Shown here: positions 6,321 through 13,751 of the stretch, in pieces | Layout of the letters: each line of letters starts with the position of its first letter | Numbering within the stretch: position 1 is the first letter of the stretch | NCBI GenBank assembly: GCA_947653505.1 | Contig: CANTHI010000006.1 | Span: forward strand, 1-22,168 | Direction of reading: 5' to 3' | DNA length: 22,168 nt | Source of the DNA: an uncultured Eubacterium sp. | Lineage (GTDB): Bacteria > Bacillota_A > Clostridia > Lachnospirales > Lachnospiraceae | Made by a program: the position numbers and the translations under genes | Notes under the pieces: generated by a model | Seen by the model: only the letters and a program-made list of their open reading frames with translations | Database searches by the model: none | What the model was told of the DNA's origin: nothing

Positions 6321-9272
6321 ATGAAAAAAAGTGTGAGTATCAGGAAATATGTGGGTGTCAGGAAGTGTGTGGATTTTAGGAAAAGAGGACTTGCGTTTTC
6401 AATGGCTGCCATGATTGGAGCGACAGGAATAACGGCAGCGGGACTGACTCCGGCGCTGCGGGTATATGCGGCGGATGTGGATGGAGGAAAGCTGGTGGGA
6501 ACAGCTTCAGATGGAGGAGATATGACGATAGCAGCTGCAGATGGAACAAATGCGGCAGCAGCTGCGGATGGGACGAATGCGGATGCAGGGGAGGAAGTAC
6601 GGGTGCTGGCCGGATTTGATTTTAAAGATGGCATCGGCGGATGGTCTTACGGGGCAGGCTGGGAGTATAATTACTCTGCAAAGGATACTTCGTCGGTAGA
6701 GGCTGAAAATGAACAGCTGAAATTCAATGTAGATTATACAAATGATAAAGACAAGGACTGGTCACAGGCGACCGTAGTCTGGAAGCCCGCGGACGGGGAA
6801 AAGGGGCTGAATCTGAAAGGCGCCACGACCGTTACGATGGATCTGATTTATGATGCGTCAAAGATGACGGCCGGGTCTTTTGCCGTGAAGCTGTACGGGG
6901 AAGGGCTGGATGCGAATGCCGATGCCGATGCTGCCAGCGCCGAAACGGTGTCCGGTGATGTGAAAAAGATACCGGTGAAAATTACATTTGACGCGCTGGG
7001 AGCTTCAGCTTCGGAAATGAACCAGTTTGCGATCCAGCTGATCGGAAAAAATACGGATTATAAAGGGGCGGTATGGTTTGATAATATCCGGATTACCGGA
7101 GAGCCGCTGCCGGATATTTCGATAGATTCCACAGTGACCGCCAAATCTGCGGATACCCAGCAGGTAAAGATTGCGGATGGAAAGCTTATTACGGCGAAAA
7201 AGGATGGCAGTGCGCAGGAAACGGCACTTGCGTCAAAGGTAGATTTAGCTGATCCGAAAGCGGATGCATCCGCGAAGCAGCTGTATGCCTATCTGAAAGC
7301 AGTCGGAACTTCGGACAGTGTGATTTTCGGGCATCAGAATGACACGTATAACAAAGCAGGGAATGCAGAGCTGTCCTGCTCTGATACGAAAGACGTTACA
7401 GGCTCGATCGCCGGTATTCTCGGCGTGGATATGCAGGATGTGGCGGAAAAGGGTCTGGATACGATGGTAGGGATTACAAATGCTGCCCTTGCTGACGGCG
7501 CGCTGATTACGATGTCCGGGCATATGCCAAACTTTGCGAATGTACCGGAAAATCCGGATTATCAGAAAGGGGCTCCGGTCTGGGAAAAATATGATTATAA
7601 TGGGTATACCGCACCTGTGACGACAAACGATCCGGTGAACCAGATTCTGCCGGGCGGAAAATATAATAAAGTATATACCGCATATCTGGATCTGATTGCG
7701 GAATATGCAAAGCAGGTAAAAGGCGCTATACTGTTCCGTCCGTTCCATGAAGGGACCGGAAGCTGGTTCTGGTGGGGAGCTGCTTTCTGTGATCCTGAGA
7801 TCAGCAAAAATGTATACCGTTATACGGTAGAATATCTGCGTGATACAAAGGATGTACACAATCTGATCTATGAATATGGTCCGGGCAGCAACGCGGAATC
7901 ACTGGATGATTACGCACAGCGTTATCCGGGCGACGCTTATGTGGATCTCGTGGGCTTTGATATGTACGACAGTAGTCCGGCGGACGATGGTGTGTTTATG
8001 GGACAGCTCAAAAAGCAGCTCGGGCTTGTGGAAAAATTTGCAAAGCAGCATCACAAGCTGGTGGCAGTGACAGAGACGGGAGCATCCAATGAGAACGATC
8101 TGGCGCTTCTGCCAACGGGCAATGGCAACAAAGACTGGTATAACCAGGTGCTGGATATCGTATCGGATTCGGAAGCTTCTTATTTCCTCGTATGGGCGGA
8201 CTGGGGAAAAGACGGTGCGTTTTATGTGCCATATGTCGACGCGGTAAACGCGGATGGAAGCCTGCACGGACATGAGATGATCGATCACTTTGTTTCATTT
8301 TATAATGACAGCAGAAGCATTTTCGCTGCAAACCAGAAAGACGCGCTTGCATCCGGAAGCTTTGGAAAGATTACGGCAAAAGCAGCTGTGGAAGGCGTGA
8401 CCGGATATCTGACCACTCCGGTGGCAGGCAGGCGGATGCTGAAAGCGTCTACGGTTAAGGCAAAAGTAACGAATGCGGACGCGAAGACGAAAGTATTATT
8501 TGTGCTAAAGACGGAAAAAGGAAAAGTAAAGCTGCCTGCAAAAGCAGATGGCAAAGGATATTATACGGCAAAGCTTTCCGCGAAGCAGTTAAAGTCACTG
8601 GGTAAAGGAGTCGGCACGGTTACATTATATATCAATGACCAGAGGGTGCAGAGGTATTCCCAGATCTTTAACAGCAAACCGCCGAAGGAGGATCCGTATC
8701 TGATCGACGGCTTTGAGAACTATTATGGGCTGGACGATCAGCTGACCGGTGTCTGGACGACCAATGCGGACAGCGGCTGCAAAGTAACGCTTACCCTGAA
8801 CAAAGACAAAAAATCAGACGGTGATTACGGCTTAAAGTTTGTCTACGACGAGACGGCAACCGGCTGGGGTGGCGCTACGATTGCGAAGGAAGTCGACTGG
8901 TCGGGCTGCAACGCACTGCAGTTTTATATGGTGCCGGATGGCAATAACCAGAAGACCGTGATTCAGATCAAGGCAAATGGCGTTACGTATGAAGCATATC
9001 TGAATGAATATGAAGCATTCCGCAAAAATGGCAAAAAGCCGCTGCTCGTTACGATTCCGTTTACGGAGTTTGGCGAGAGGGATACGGAAGGCCATCCAAA
9101 GGGCGGTCTTGTAACAGACAGTAAACAGATCGAAACTTTTGGCCTGTGGATCAATGCAACTGCGGACTCGCAAGCGATTTCCGATGGAAAAGTGTCAGGA
9201 ACCTTGTATTACGATCAGATCACGGCTGTAAAAAGTAAAGAGAAAGAGGCTTCGTTTCAGGTTTTAAAGTAA
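6321..9272 (+). CDS. Secreted modular endo-beta-1,4-mannanase, GH26 with CBMs
   Basis: Cleaves beta-1,4-mannan or galactomannan outside the cell. At 983 residues its order is: signal peptide with a long basic start, cleavage likely after VYA at about 50; an Ala/Asp/Gly-rich linker containing repeated ADGTNA; a CBM27-like beta-sandwich (about 95-262); the GH26 barrel (about 315-668); an Ig-like segment rich in Lys (about 680-790); and a C-terminal CBM11/CBM23-like module (about 792-970, DGFENYY to LWINA). In the barrel, acid/base Glu477 lies in RPFHEGTG and nucleophile Glu585 in VTETGAS. Their 108-residue spacing is characteristic of GH26. The CBM family labels are tentative. The start is the ATG at 6321 after TGGAGG; an upstream TTG at 6258 lies inside the leader hairpin. 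No sortase or SLH anchor is seen. A GH36 gene follows after 24 bp, forming an operon. Confidence 0.93.
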   Translation: MKKSVSIRKYVGVRKCVDFRKRGLAFSMAAMIGATGITAAGLTPALRVYAADVDGGKLVGTASDGGDMTIAAADGTNAAAAADGTNADAGEEVRVLAGFDFKDGIGGWSYGAGWEYNYSAKDTSSVEAENEQLKFNVDYTNDKDKDWSQATVVWKPADGEKGLNLKGATTVTMDLIYDASKMTAGSFAVKLYGEGLDANADADAASAETVSGDVKKIPVKITFDALGASASEMNQFAIQLIGKNTDYKGAVWFDNIRITGEPLPDISIDSTVTAKSADTQQVKIADGKLITAKKDGSAQETALASKVDLADPKADASAKQLYAYLKAVGTSDSVIFGHQNDTYNKAGNAELSCSDTKDVTGSIAGILGVDMQDVAEKGLDTMVGITNAALADGALITMSGHMPNFANVPENPDYQKGAPVWEKYDYNGYTAPVTTNDPVNQILPGGKYNKVYTAYLDLIAEYAKQVKGAILFRPFHEGTGSWFWWGAAFCDPEISKNVYRYTVEYLRDTKDVHNLIYEYGPGSNAESLDDYAQRYPGDAYVDLVGFDMYDSSPADDGVFMGQLKKQLGLVEKFAKQHHKLVAVTETGASNENDLALLPTGNGNKDWYNQVLDIVSDSEASYFLVWADWGKDGAFYVPYVDAVNADGSLHGHEMIDHFVSFYNDSRSIFAANQKDALASGSFGKITAKAAVEGVTGYLTTPVAGRRMLKASTVKAKVTNADAKTKVLFVLKTEKGKVKLPAKADGKGYYTAKLSAKQLKSLGKGVGTVTLYINDQRVQRYSQIFNSKPPKEDPYLIDGFENYYGLDDQLTGVWTTNADSGCKVTLTLNKDKKSDGDYGLKFVYDETATGWGGATIAKEVDWSGCNALQFYMVPDGNNQKTVIQIKANGVTYEAYLNEYEAFRKNGKKPLLVTIPFTEFGERDTEGHPKGGLVTDSKQIETFGLWINATADSQAISDGKVSGTLYYDQITAVKSKEKEASFQVLK

Positions 9273-9296
9273 TCTGGGAAGCATAGGGAAACTGAG

Positions 9297-11480
9297 ATGA
9301 TGAGTAATATTTATTATAATGAAGAAACGAACATATTCCAGCTGGATACCTGTACGACCAGCTATCTGATAGGGATCGCCGATGGGAAGTATCCCGGGCA
9401 TATTTATTATGGGAAAAAGCTGGCGCCGCAGGATCTGGGATATCTGCTGCGCACAAACGAGCATCCGTTTGTACCGTCAAAGCTTCCAAGGGAAAAGCTG
9501 TCTTTTCTGGACAGCTTTCCGATGGAGTATTCTTTCAGCGGTACCGGTGATTTCCGGGAAAGCTGCATTGATATCCGCGATGGGAACGGACAGTCTGGTC
9601 TGGAGCTGTTGTATGCCGGACACCGGATTTATGAAGGAAAAGAGAAACTGGAGGGACTGCCTGCGGTCTGGGGAGAAGGCTGCCAGACGCTGGAAATTAC
9701 GCTGGAGGATGTTTGCACAGGGATTCGTGTGCTGCTGTCTTACAGTGTGTTTGCGGACAGTGATGCGCTGATCCGCAGCGTAAAGGTAGAAAATACCGGT
9801 AAAACCGCGGTTTATCTGGAACGTGTGCTGTCGGCCTGCCTGGAAATGGACAATGAAGGATATGAGATGCTTTCCTTATCCGGAGCATGGGCGAGGGAGC
9901 GGCATATGCAAAGACAGCCGCTGCTTTCCGCAAGCTTTGTGACGGAATCCGTGCGCGGGGAATCGTCTCATCAGGATCATCCGTTTCTGGCTGCAGTCTC
10001 GCCGGACTGTACACAGACAGGCGGAGAAGTATACGCGATGCATTTTGTATATTCCGGCAATTTTCTCGCGAAGGCACAGTGTACACAGTATGGCACGCTG
10101 CGCATGGTACTGGGTATCCATCCGGACCGCTTCTGCTGGAAGCTGGAGGCGGGAGAGACGTTTCAGGCGCCGGAAGCAGTGCTCGTATATTCGGACGCGG
10201 GGCTTGGAAAAATGTCACGTACGCTGCATGATCTGTACCGGAATCATTTAATCCGCAGCAGCTATAAGGATAAAGAGCGCCCGGTGCTGATTAATAACTG
10301 GGAAGCGACCTATTTTGATTTTAATACGGAAAAGCTGATTGCGATCGCAAAAGAATCGGCTAAACTCGGCATTGAGATGCTTGTGATGGATGACGGCTGG
10401 TTTGGTCACAGGGATAACGACGACAGTAGTCTGGGCGACTGGATTGTAAATGAAGAAAAACTGCCGGGCGGTTTAAAATATCTCGTGGATGAAGTCAATC
10501 AGCTTGGCATGAAATTTGGCATCTGGTTTGAACCGGAAATGATTTCACCGGATTCCAGACTGTATGAAAAGCATCCGGACTGGGCGCTGCATATAAAAGG
10601 GCGTGAGCCATCCCGCGCAAGAGACCAGCTGGTGCTGGACTTAAGCAGACCGGAGGTCGCAGACTATATTTATGAGAGTATCAGCCGTGTACTGCATGCA
10701 GCAAATATTGAATATGTCAAATGGGATATGAACCGTGCATTGTCTGACATCGGCAGCGCAGCGCTGCCCGCAGACCGGCAGGGAGAACTGTCCCACCGGT
10801 ATATGCTGGCAGTTTATAAGATGCAGGAACGTCTGATTACGGAGTTTCCGGATCTTTTGCTGGAGAACTGTTCCAGCGGCGGCGGACGGTTTGATCCGGG
10901 CATGTTATATTACAGTCCGCAGATCTGGTGCTCGGATGATACGGATGCGGTCGAACGTCTGCTGATTCAGGAAGGCACACAGCTGCTGTATCCGATGTCC
11001 ACGATCGGAGCGCACGTATCCGACTGTCCAAACCATGCCGTTGGCCGGACCACGCCGTTTCAGACGCGCGGTATCGCGGCGCTTGCCGGAACGTTTGGCT
11101 ATGAGCTGGATATTACAAAAATCAGCGAAGAAGAGCGCAGTATGGTACCGGGACAGATTGCGGCTTATAAAAAATACGCGCCGTTAATACGCGAGGGTGA
11201 TTATTACCGGATTGCTTCTTATCGGGAAAACCACAAATATGACTGCTACGAGATTGTATCCAAAGACCAGTCACAGGCAGCAGTATTTTTGGTGCAGGTG
11301 CTGCATGAACCTGGCAGGAAGAGCCGCAAGATAAAGCTGCAGGGGCTTAAGGAAGATGCGGTTTATGAGGCAGATGGCAGACGGTATACAGGAGCCGCGC
11401 TGATGTATGCGGGGCTGCTGCGGGAGAGAATGTATGGAGATTTTCAGGCGGAAGTGATTGAAGTGCGGGAAGTCGTCTGA
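9297..11480 (+). CDS. Alpha-galactosidase, GH36 (second copy, cytoplasmic)
   Basis: A second GH36 of 727 residues without a signal peptide. Key motifs are INNWEATYFDF, MDDGWFG, GIWFEPEM, nucleophile Asp477 in KWDMNRA and acid/base Asp547 in CSDDTDA, again 70 residues apart. It follows the secreted mannanase by only 24 bp, so the two are co-transcribed. This gives a direct functional link: the mannanase releases galactosyl-manno-oligosaccharides and this enzyme strips their alpha-1,6-galactose after uptake. The start is one of two consecutive ATG codons (9297 or 9300) behind AGGGAA; the ribosome binding site is weaker than for other genes here, so coupling to the mannanase is possible. It is clearly diverged from the minus-strand GH36, so the two probably differ in substrate or induction. 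Confidence 0.95.
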   Translation: MMSNIYYNEETNIFQLDTCTTSYLIGIADGKYPGHIYYGKKLAPQDLGYLLRTNEHPFVPSKLPREKLSFLDSFPMEYSFSGTGDFRESCIDIRDGNGQSGLELLYAGHRIYEGKEKLEGLPAVWGEGCQTLEITLEDVCTGIRVLLSYSVFADSDALIRSVKVENTGKTAVYLERVLSACLEMDNEGYEMLSLSGAWARERHMQRQPLLSASFVTESVRGESSHQDHPFLAAVSPDCTQTGGEVYAMHFVYSGNFLAKAQCTQYGTLRMVLGIHPDRFCWKLEAGETFQAPEAVLVYSDAGLGKMSRTLHDLYRNHLIRSSYKDKERPVLINNWEATYFDFNTEKLIAIAKESAKLGIEMLVMDDGWFGHRDNDDSSLGDWIVNEEKLPGGLKYLVDEVNQLGMKFGIWFEPEMISPDSRLYEKHPDWALHIKGREPSRARDQLVLDLSRPEVADYIYESISRVLHAANIEYVKWDMNRALSDIGSAALPADRQGELSHRYMLAVYKMQERLITEFPDLLLENCSSGGGRFDPGMLYYSPQIWCSDDTDAVERLLIQEGTQLLYPMSTIGAHVSDCPNHAVGRTTPFQTRGIAALAGTFGYELDITKISEEERSMVPGQIAAYKKYAPLIREGDYYRIASYRENHKYDCYEIVSKDQSQAAVFLVQVLHEPGRKSRKIKLQGLKEDAVYEADGRRYTGAALMYAGLLRERMYGDFQAEVIEVREVV

Positions 11481-11506
11481 TGATTGTGACGGTGGTGTGC
11501 GGGGGA

Positions 11507-11546
11507 CTGCCGGGCTGCTGCGGTTCGTTCCGGCTTCCCCCGGCAG
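11507..11546. terminator. GC-rich hairpin between convergent genes, weak terminator candidate
   Basis: CTGCCGGG (11507-11514) pairs perfectly with CCCGGCAG (11539-11546), and an overlapping alternative pairs GGGGGA with TCCCCC. It fills the 77-bp gap between the convergent GH36 and chemoreceptor genes. No T tract follows on either strand, so intrinsic termination is doubtful. Confidence 0.3.
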
Positions 11547-11557
11547 CCTGCCGGCGC

Positions 11558-12970
11558 TTAATCATGGGTCTGAAACAGTTTTTTAATTTTTTCCAGGTCA
11601 CTGATCAGGGTGGTGGAATATTGTACTGTTTTCTGATAAATATTCTCAGCTTTGCTGTAATCCCCATCAAACAGTGCGTCGATTACCTGCTTCCCGTAAG
11701 CATGGAACTTTTTATGTTTTTCGCCAAGCTCTTTCCATAATTTCTTAGTCTCTGGCCTGAGCGGTTCTACAGCGTAATAAAAATGGCCAAATCCACATTT
11801 TCTGTCATCCAGCTGCAATGGCAGGATGGTTCGTTCTTTGACAATTTTCTCTAAATTGGACAGCCAGTTCATATGCGCTGTAATAGCTTTTTCGATATTT
11901 TCTGCAAACCTGTGGTCTTCCAGTCTGTAAAAGGCATCTTTCGCCATCACCCCCATGATTTTAAGAGACTGATCCAGTGTTGATTCAATTGTTTCCAGCG
12001 GTTTGACAACGTTATGTATACTTTTGCCATGTTCCCGTAAATGCACAGTATCCTCGTGAAGCATTCCGCACTGGACATTGATATCTGCGGAACGTGACTC
12101 CAGCTCAATGACCGAACTGCTGATCTCTTCACTGAGACTGGCGAGGGACGAAATATTATTGGTAATTTTTTCTATATGCTGCCGGTTATTTTCATTCTGT
12201 TCCCATACGTGATGAATCTTTTTTGTAACGGTTCCCAGTGACTCTATGGTATTTTCCACGCTTTTCGCACTATTGGCAGATGCGCTGCGTATATCAGCCA
12301 CAAAGCAGCCCATGTCCGCGGTCAGATTTTTGGTCTCGTCCGCAAGCTCCCGGATCTCATCGGCGACAACCGCAAAGCCTTTGCCAGCTTCTCCCGCTCT
12401 TGCAGCTTCAATCGAGGCGTTCAGCGCAAGGAGATTTGTCTGGGACGAAATGGTGTTGATTCCGGTAATCACGTCATTCATTTGTTTTATCACCTCAGAG
12501 AAATGGATCATGTCCTTCTCCATTTCTTTTGATGCGTCGATGGTACTGTCAGACAGCTCTCTGGCAGTTGTCAGTTCTTTCTGGCTCTCATCAATACGCT
12601 GATAAACACGATCCGACTCTCCTGAGATTTCAATCATTGTGTTGGTCAGTTCCTCATGTTGTACAGAAACCGCTCTGGCAATAGAATCTACTTCTTCAGA
12701 AGCTGAGTGAATCAGCCCGGTAGCGTCTGAAACGCTGTCCGATATTTTCTTAAGAATTTCAGAATAGTGATTCAGCGAAAGATCCAAAGAACTGATCTGC
12801 ATAACGGAATCAAGAATTTTTGCCATTGCTTCTGCAAAACTGGTGCGCCCTGCAAGAAGACGGCGGTATATTTGCTCCAGCTCAGCAGATTTTTTTTCAT
12901 AATCCGTATCTGCAAGCTCTGATATTGACAATAACAGACTTTCTTTTTTCCCCTTTATTAGAAAACCCAT
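11558..12970 (-). CDS. Soluble methyl-accepting chemotaxis protein with C-terminal CZB zinc domain
   Basis: A 470-residue chemoreceptor with no transmembrane segment and no recognisable N-terminal ligand domain. Most of it (about 60-340) is a long coiled-coil signalling domain whose hairpin tip carries [20 protein letters not shown] and [16 protein letters not shown], the CheA/CheW contact region. The C-terminus (about 360-465) is a chemoreceptor zinc-binding (CZB) domain with its 3-His/1-Cys set: His366 in AHMNW, Cys392 in KCGFGHFYY, and His419 and His423 in HKKFH. CZB proteins such as Helicobacter TlpD are cytoplasmic and respond to zinc or oxidants such as HOCl at the zinc-bound Cys. The gene lies 73 bp downstream of the PerR-like gene on the same strand, and AGGAAGGG precedes its ATG. 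Its role as an intracellular redox/metal sensor is inferred from the family. Confidence 0.92.
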   Translation of the reverse strand: MGFLIKGKKESLLLSISELADTDYEKKSAELEQIYRRLLAGRTSFAEAMAKILDSVMQISSLDLSLNHYSEILKKISDSVSDATGLIHSASEEVDSIARAVSVQHEELTNTMIEISGESDRVYQRIDESQKELTTARELSDSTIDASKEMEKDMIHFSEVIKQMNDVITGINTISSQTNLLALNASIEAARAGEAGKGFAVVADEIRELADETKNLTADMGCFVADIRSASANSAKSVENTIESLGTVTKKIHHVWEQNENNRQHIEKITNNISSLASLSEEISSSVIELESRSADINVQCGMLHEDTVHLREHGKSIHNVVKPLETIESTLDQSLKIMGVMAKDAFYRLEDHRFAENIEKAITAHMNWLSNLEKIVKERTILPLQLDDRKCGFGHFYYAVEPLRPETKKLWKELGEKHKKFHAYGKQVIDALFDGDYSKAENIYQKTVQYSTTLISDLEKIKKLFQTHD

Positions 12971-13043
12971 AGATATTCCCTTCCTGTCATTTCTTTTATT
13001 TTATTTAAACATAGTTCCTGCTATAACGATTTTCCTGCTGATT

Positions 13044-13424
13044 TTATATCTCGTCCTGATTTTTTTCCTGTTTGCGGCAATCCGGACACAGGTAAAAGAC
13101 TTTCAGGTCATATGAAAGAAAATCCTCTCCTAATTGTCTGCGCAGAGAGGCAGTCAGATCCTCGAATGTAATGTCTGCTAACTTTCCGCATTTTTGGCAA
13201 ACCAGGTGATCATGCCTGATCAGATGGTCATATCTGTCCGGCATATTTTCAACGGAGATTTTGCGGATCAGTCCGGCCTTCCAAAGCTTGTTTACATTGT
13301 TATATACCGTAGCCAGAACAATTTTGGGATATTTGTTTTTCATTTCCGCATATATTTGTTCTGCCGTCAGATGATTCACGGATCCGGTGATGATCTGGTA
13401 TATTTCGCGCTCATAGATTGTCAT
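13044..13424 (-). CDS. perR: PerR-like peroxide-sensing repressor, Fur family
   Basis: A 126-residue Fur-superfamily repressor. The winged-helix part (about 1-58) contains LTAEQIY and the recognition helix ATVYNNVNKL. The structural zinc site is Cys76/Cys79 (CQKC) and Cys113/Cys116 (CPDC). Residues matching the PerR regulatory metal site are present: His18, Asp66 (DRYD), His71 and His73 (HDH) and Asp84. The His18-to-Asp66 spacing of 48 equals that of His37-to-Asp85 in Bacillus PerR. The protein is about 20 residues shorter at the N-terminus than Bacillus PerR. GGAGG (13439-13435) precedes the ATG. A 7-1-7 inverted repeat of PerR-box form lies 36 bp upstream, implying autoregulation. Fur or Zur identity is less likely because of the Asp66 position and the operator form. 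Confidence 0.85.
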   Translation of the reverse strand: MTIYEREIYQIITGSVNHLTAEQIYAEMKNKYPKIVLATVYNNVNKLWKAGLIRKISVENMPDRYDHLIRHDHLVCQKCGKLADITFEDLTASLRRQLGEDFLSYDLKVFYLCPDCRKQEKNQDEI

Positions 13425-13458
13425 ATTGCCGTAACCTCCGTGTATAATTGTGATTAGA

Positions 13459-13488
13459 ATTAGAATAATTCTAATTAATTTATTGTAA
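13459..13488 (-). promoter_or_regulatory. Candidate promoter of the PerR-like gene
   Basis: Reading the minus strand, TTACAA (13488-13483) and TCTAAT (13464-13459) are 18 nt apart. The PerR box lies over the spacer and -10, which is the geometry of an autorepressed promoter. The elements are imperfect in an A+T-rich region, so this is tentative. Confidence 0.35.
13460..13474. promoter_or_regulatory. PerR-box operator, perfect 7-1-7 inverted repeat
   Basis: TTAGAAT-A-ATTCTAA is a perfect 7-1-7 palindrome and differs from the PerR consensus TTATAAT-n-ATTATAA at one symmetrical position in each arm. It sits 36 bp ahead of the PerR-like ATG. Further half-sites (ATTAGAAT at 13453-13460 and TGTAATTCTA at 13484-13493) flank it. 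Confidence 0.7.
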
Positions 13489-13601
13489 TTCTATCCTGTG
13501 GTTCCAGGTTTGTCAAGAAAAAATTTAGATATCTCTGCAGATTTTTTATTTATGGCTATTTTGCGGTGATGCAAAACTGTCTATTGTATAAAAAGAAAAG
13601 C

Positions 13602-13637
13602 AGTTTCCCAATCAAAAAATGTAAAAAGTTCCCCAAT
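13602..13637. repeat. Imperfect direct repeat abutting the glycopolymer promoter
   Basis: AGTTTCCCAAT (13602-13612) and AGTTCCCCAAT (13627-13637) match at 10 of 11 positions and are offset by 25 bp. The second copy touches the -35 element, an arrangement typical of activator sites. Confidence 0.35.
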
Positions 13638-13665
13638 TGCTAATCTTTGTATTTTCTGTTATAAT
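13637..13665 (+). promoter_or_regulatory. Extended -10 promoter of the glycopolymer operon
   Basis: TTGCTA (13637-13642) and TATAAT (13660-13665) are 17 nt apart, and TG at 13657-13658 gives an extended -10. The predicted start lies about 80 nt ahead of the first gene. Confidence 0.65.
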
Positions 13666-13751
13666 AGAGCCAATTATGTAAAAAACTATGCAGGAATGAT
13701 GCTGACATGTGGTATTTAATCAATCATTAACATAAGGAGAATAAACTAATC

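Noticed and set aside
7245..7859. Long minus-strand frames opposite the mannanase and other genes
   Set aside because: They are antisense shadows of clearly coding genes with no ribosome binding site or recognisable domain.
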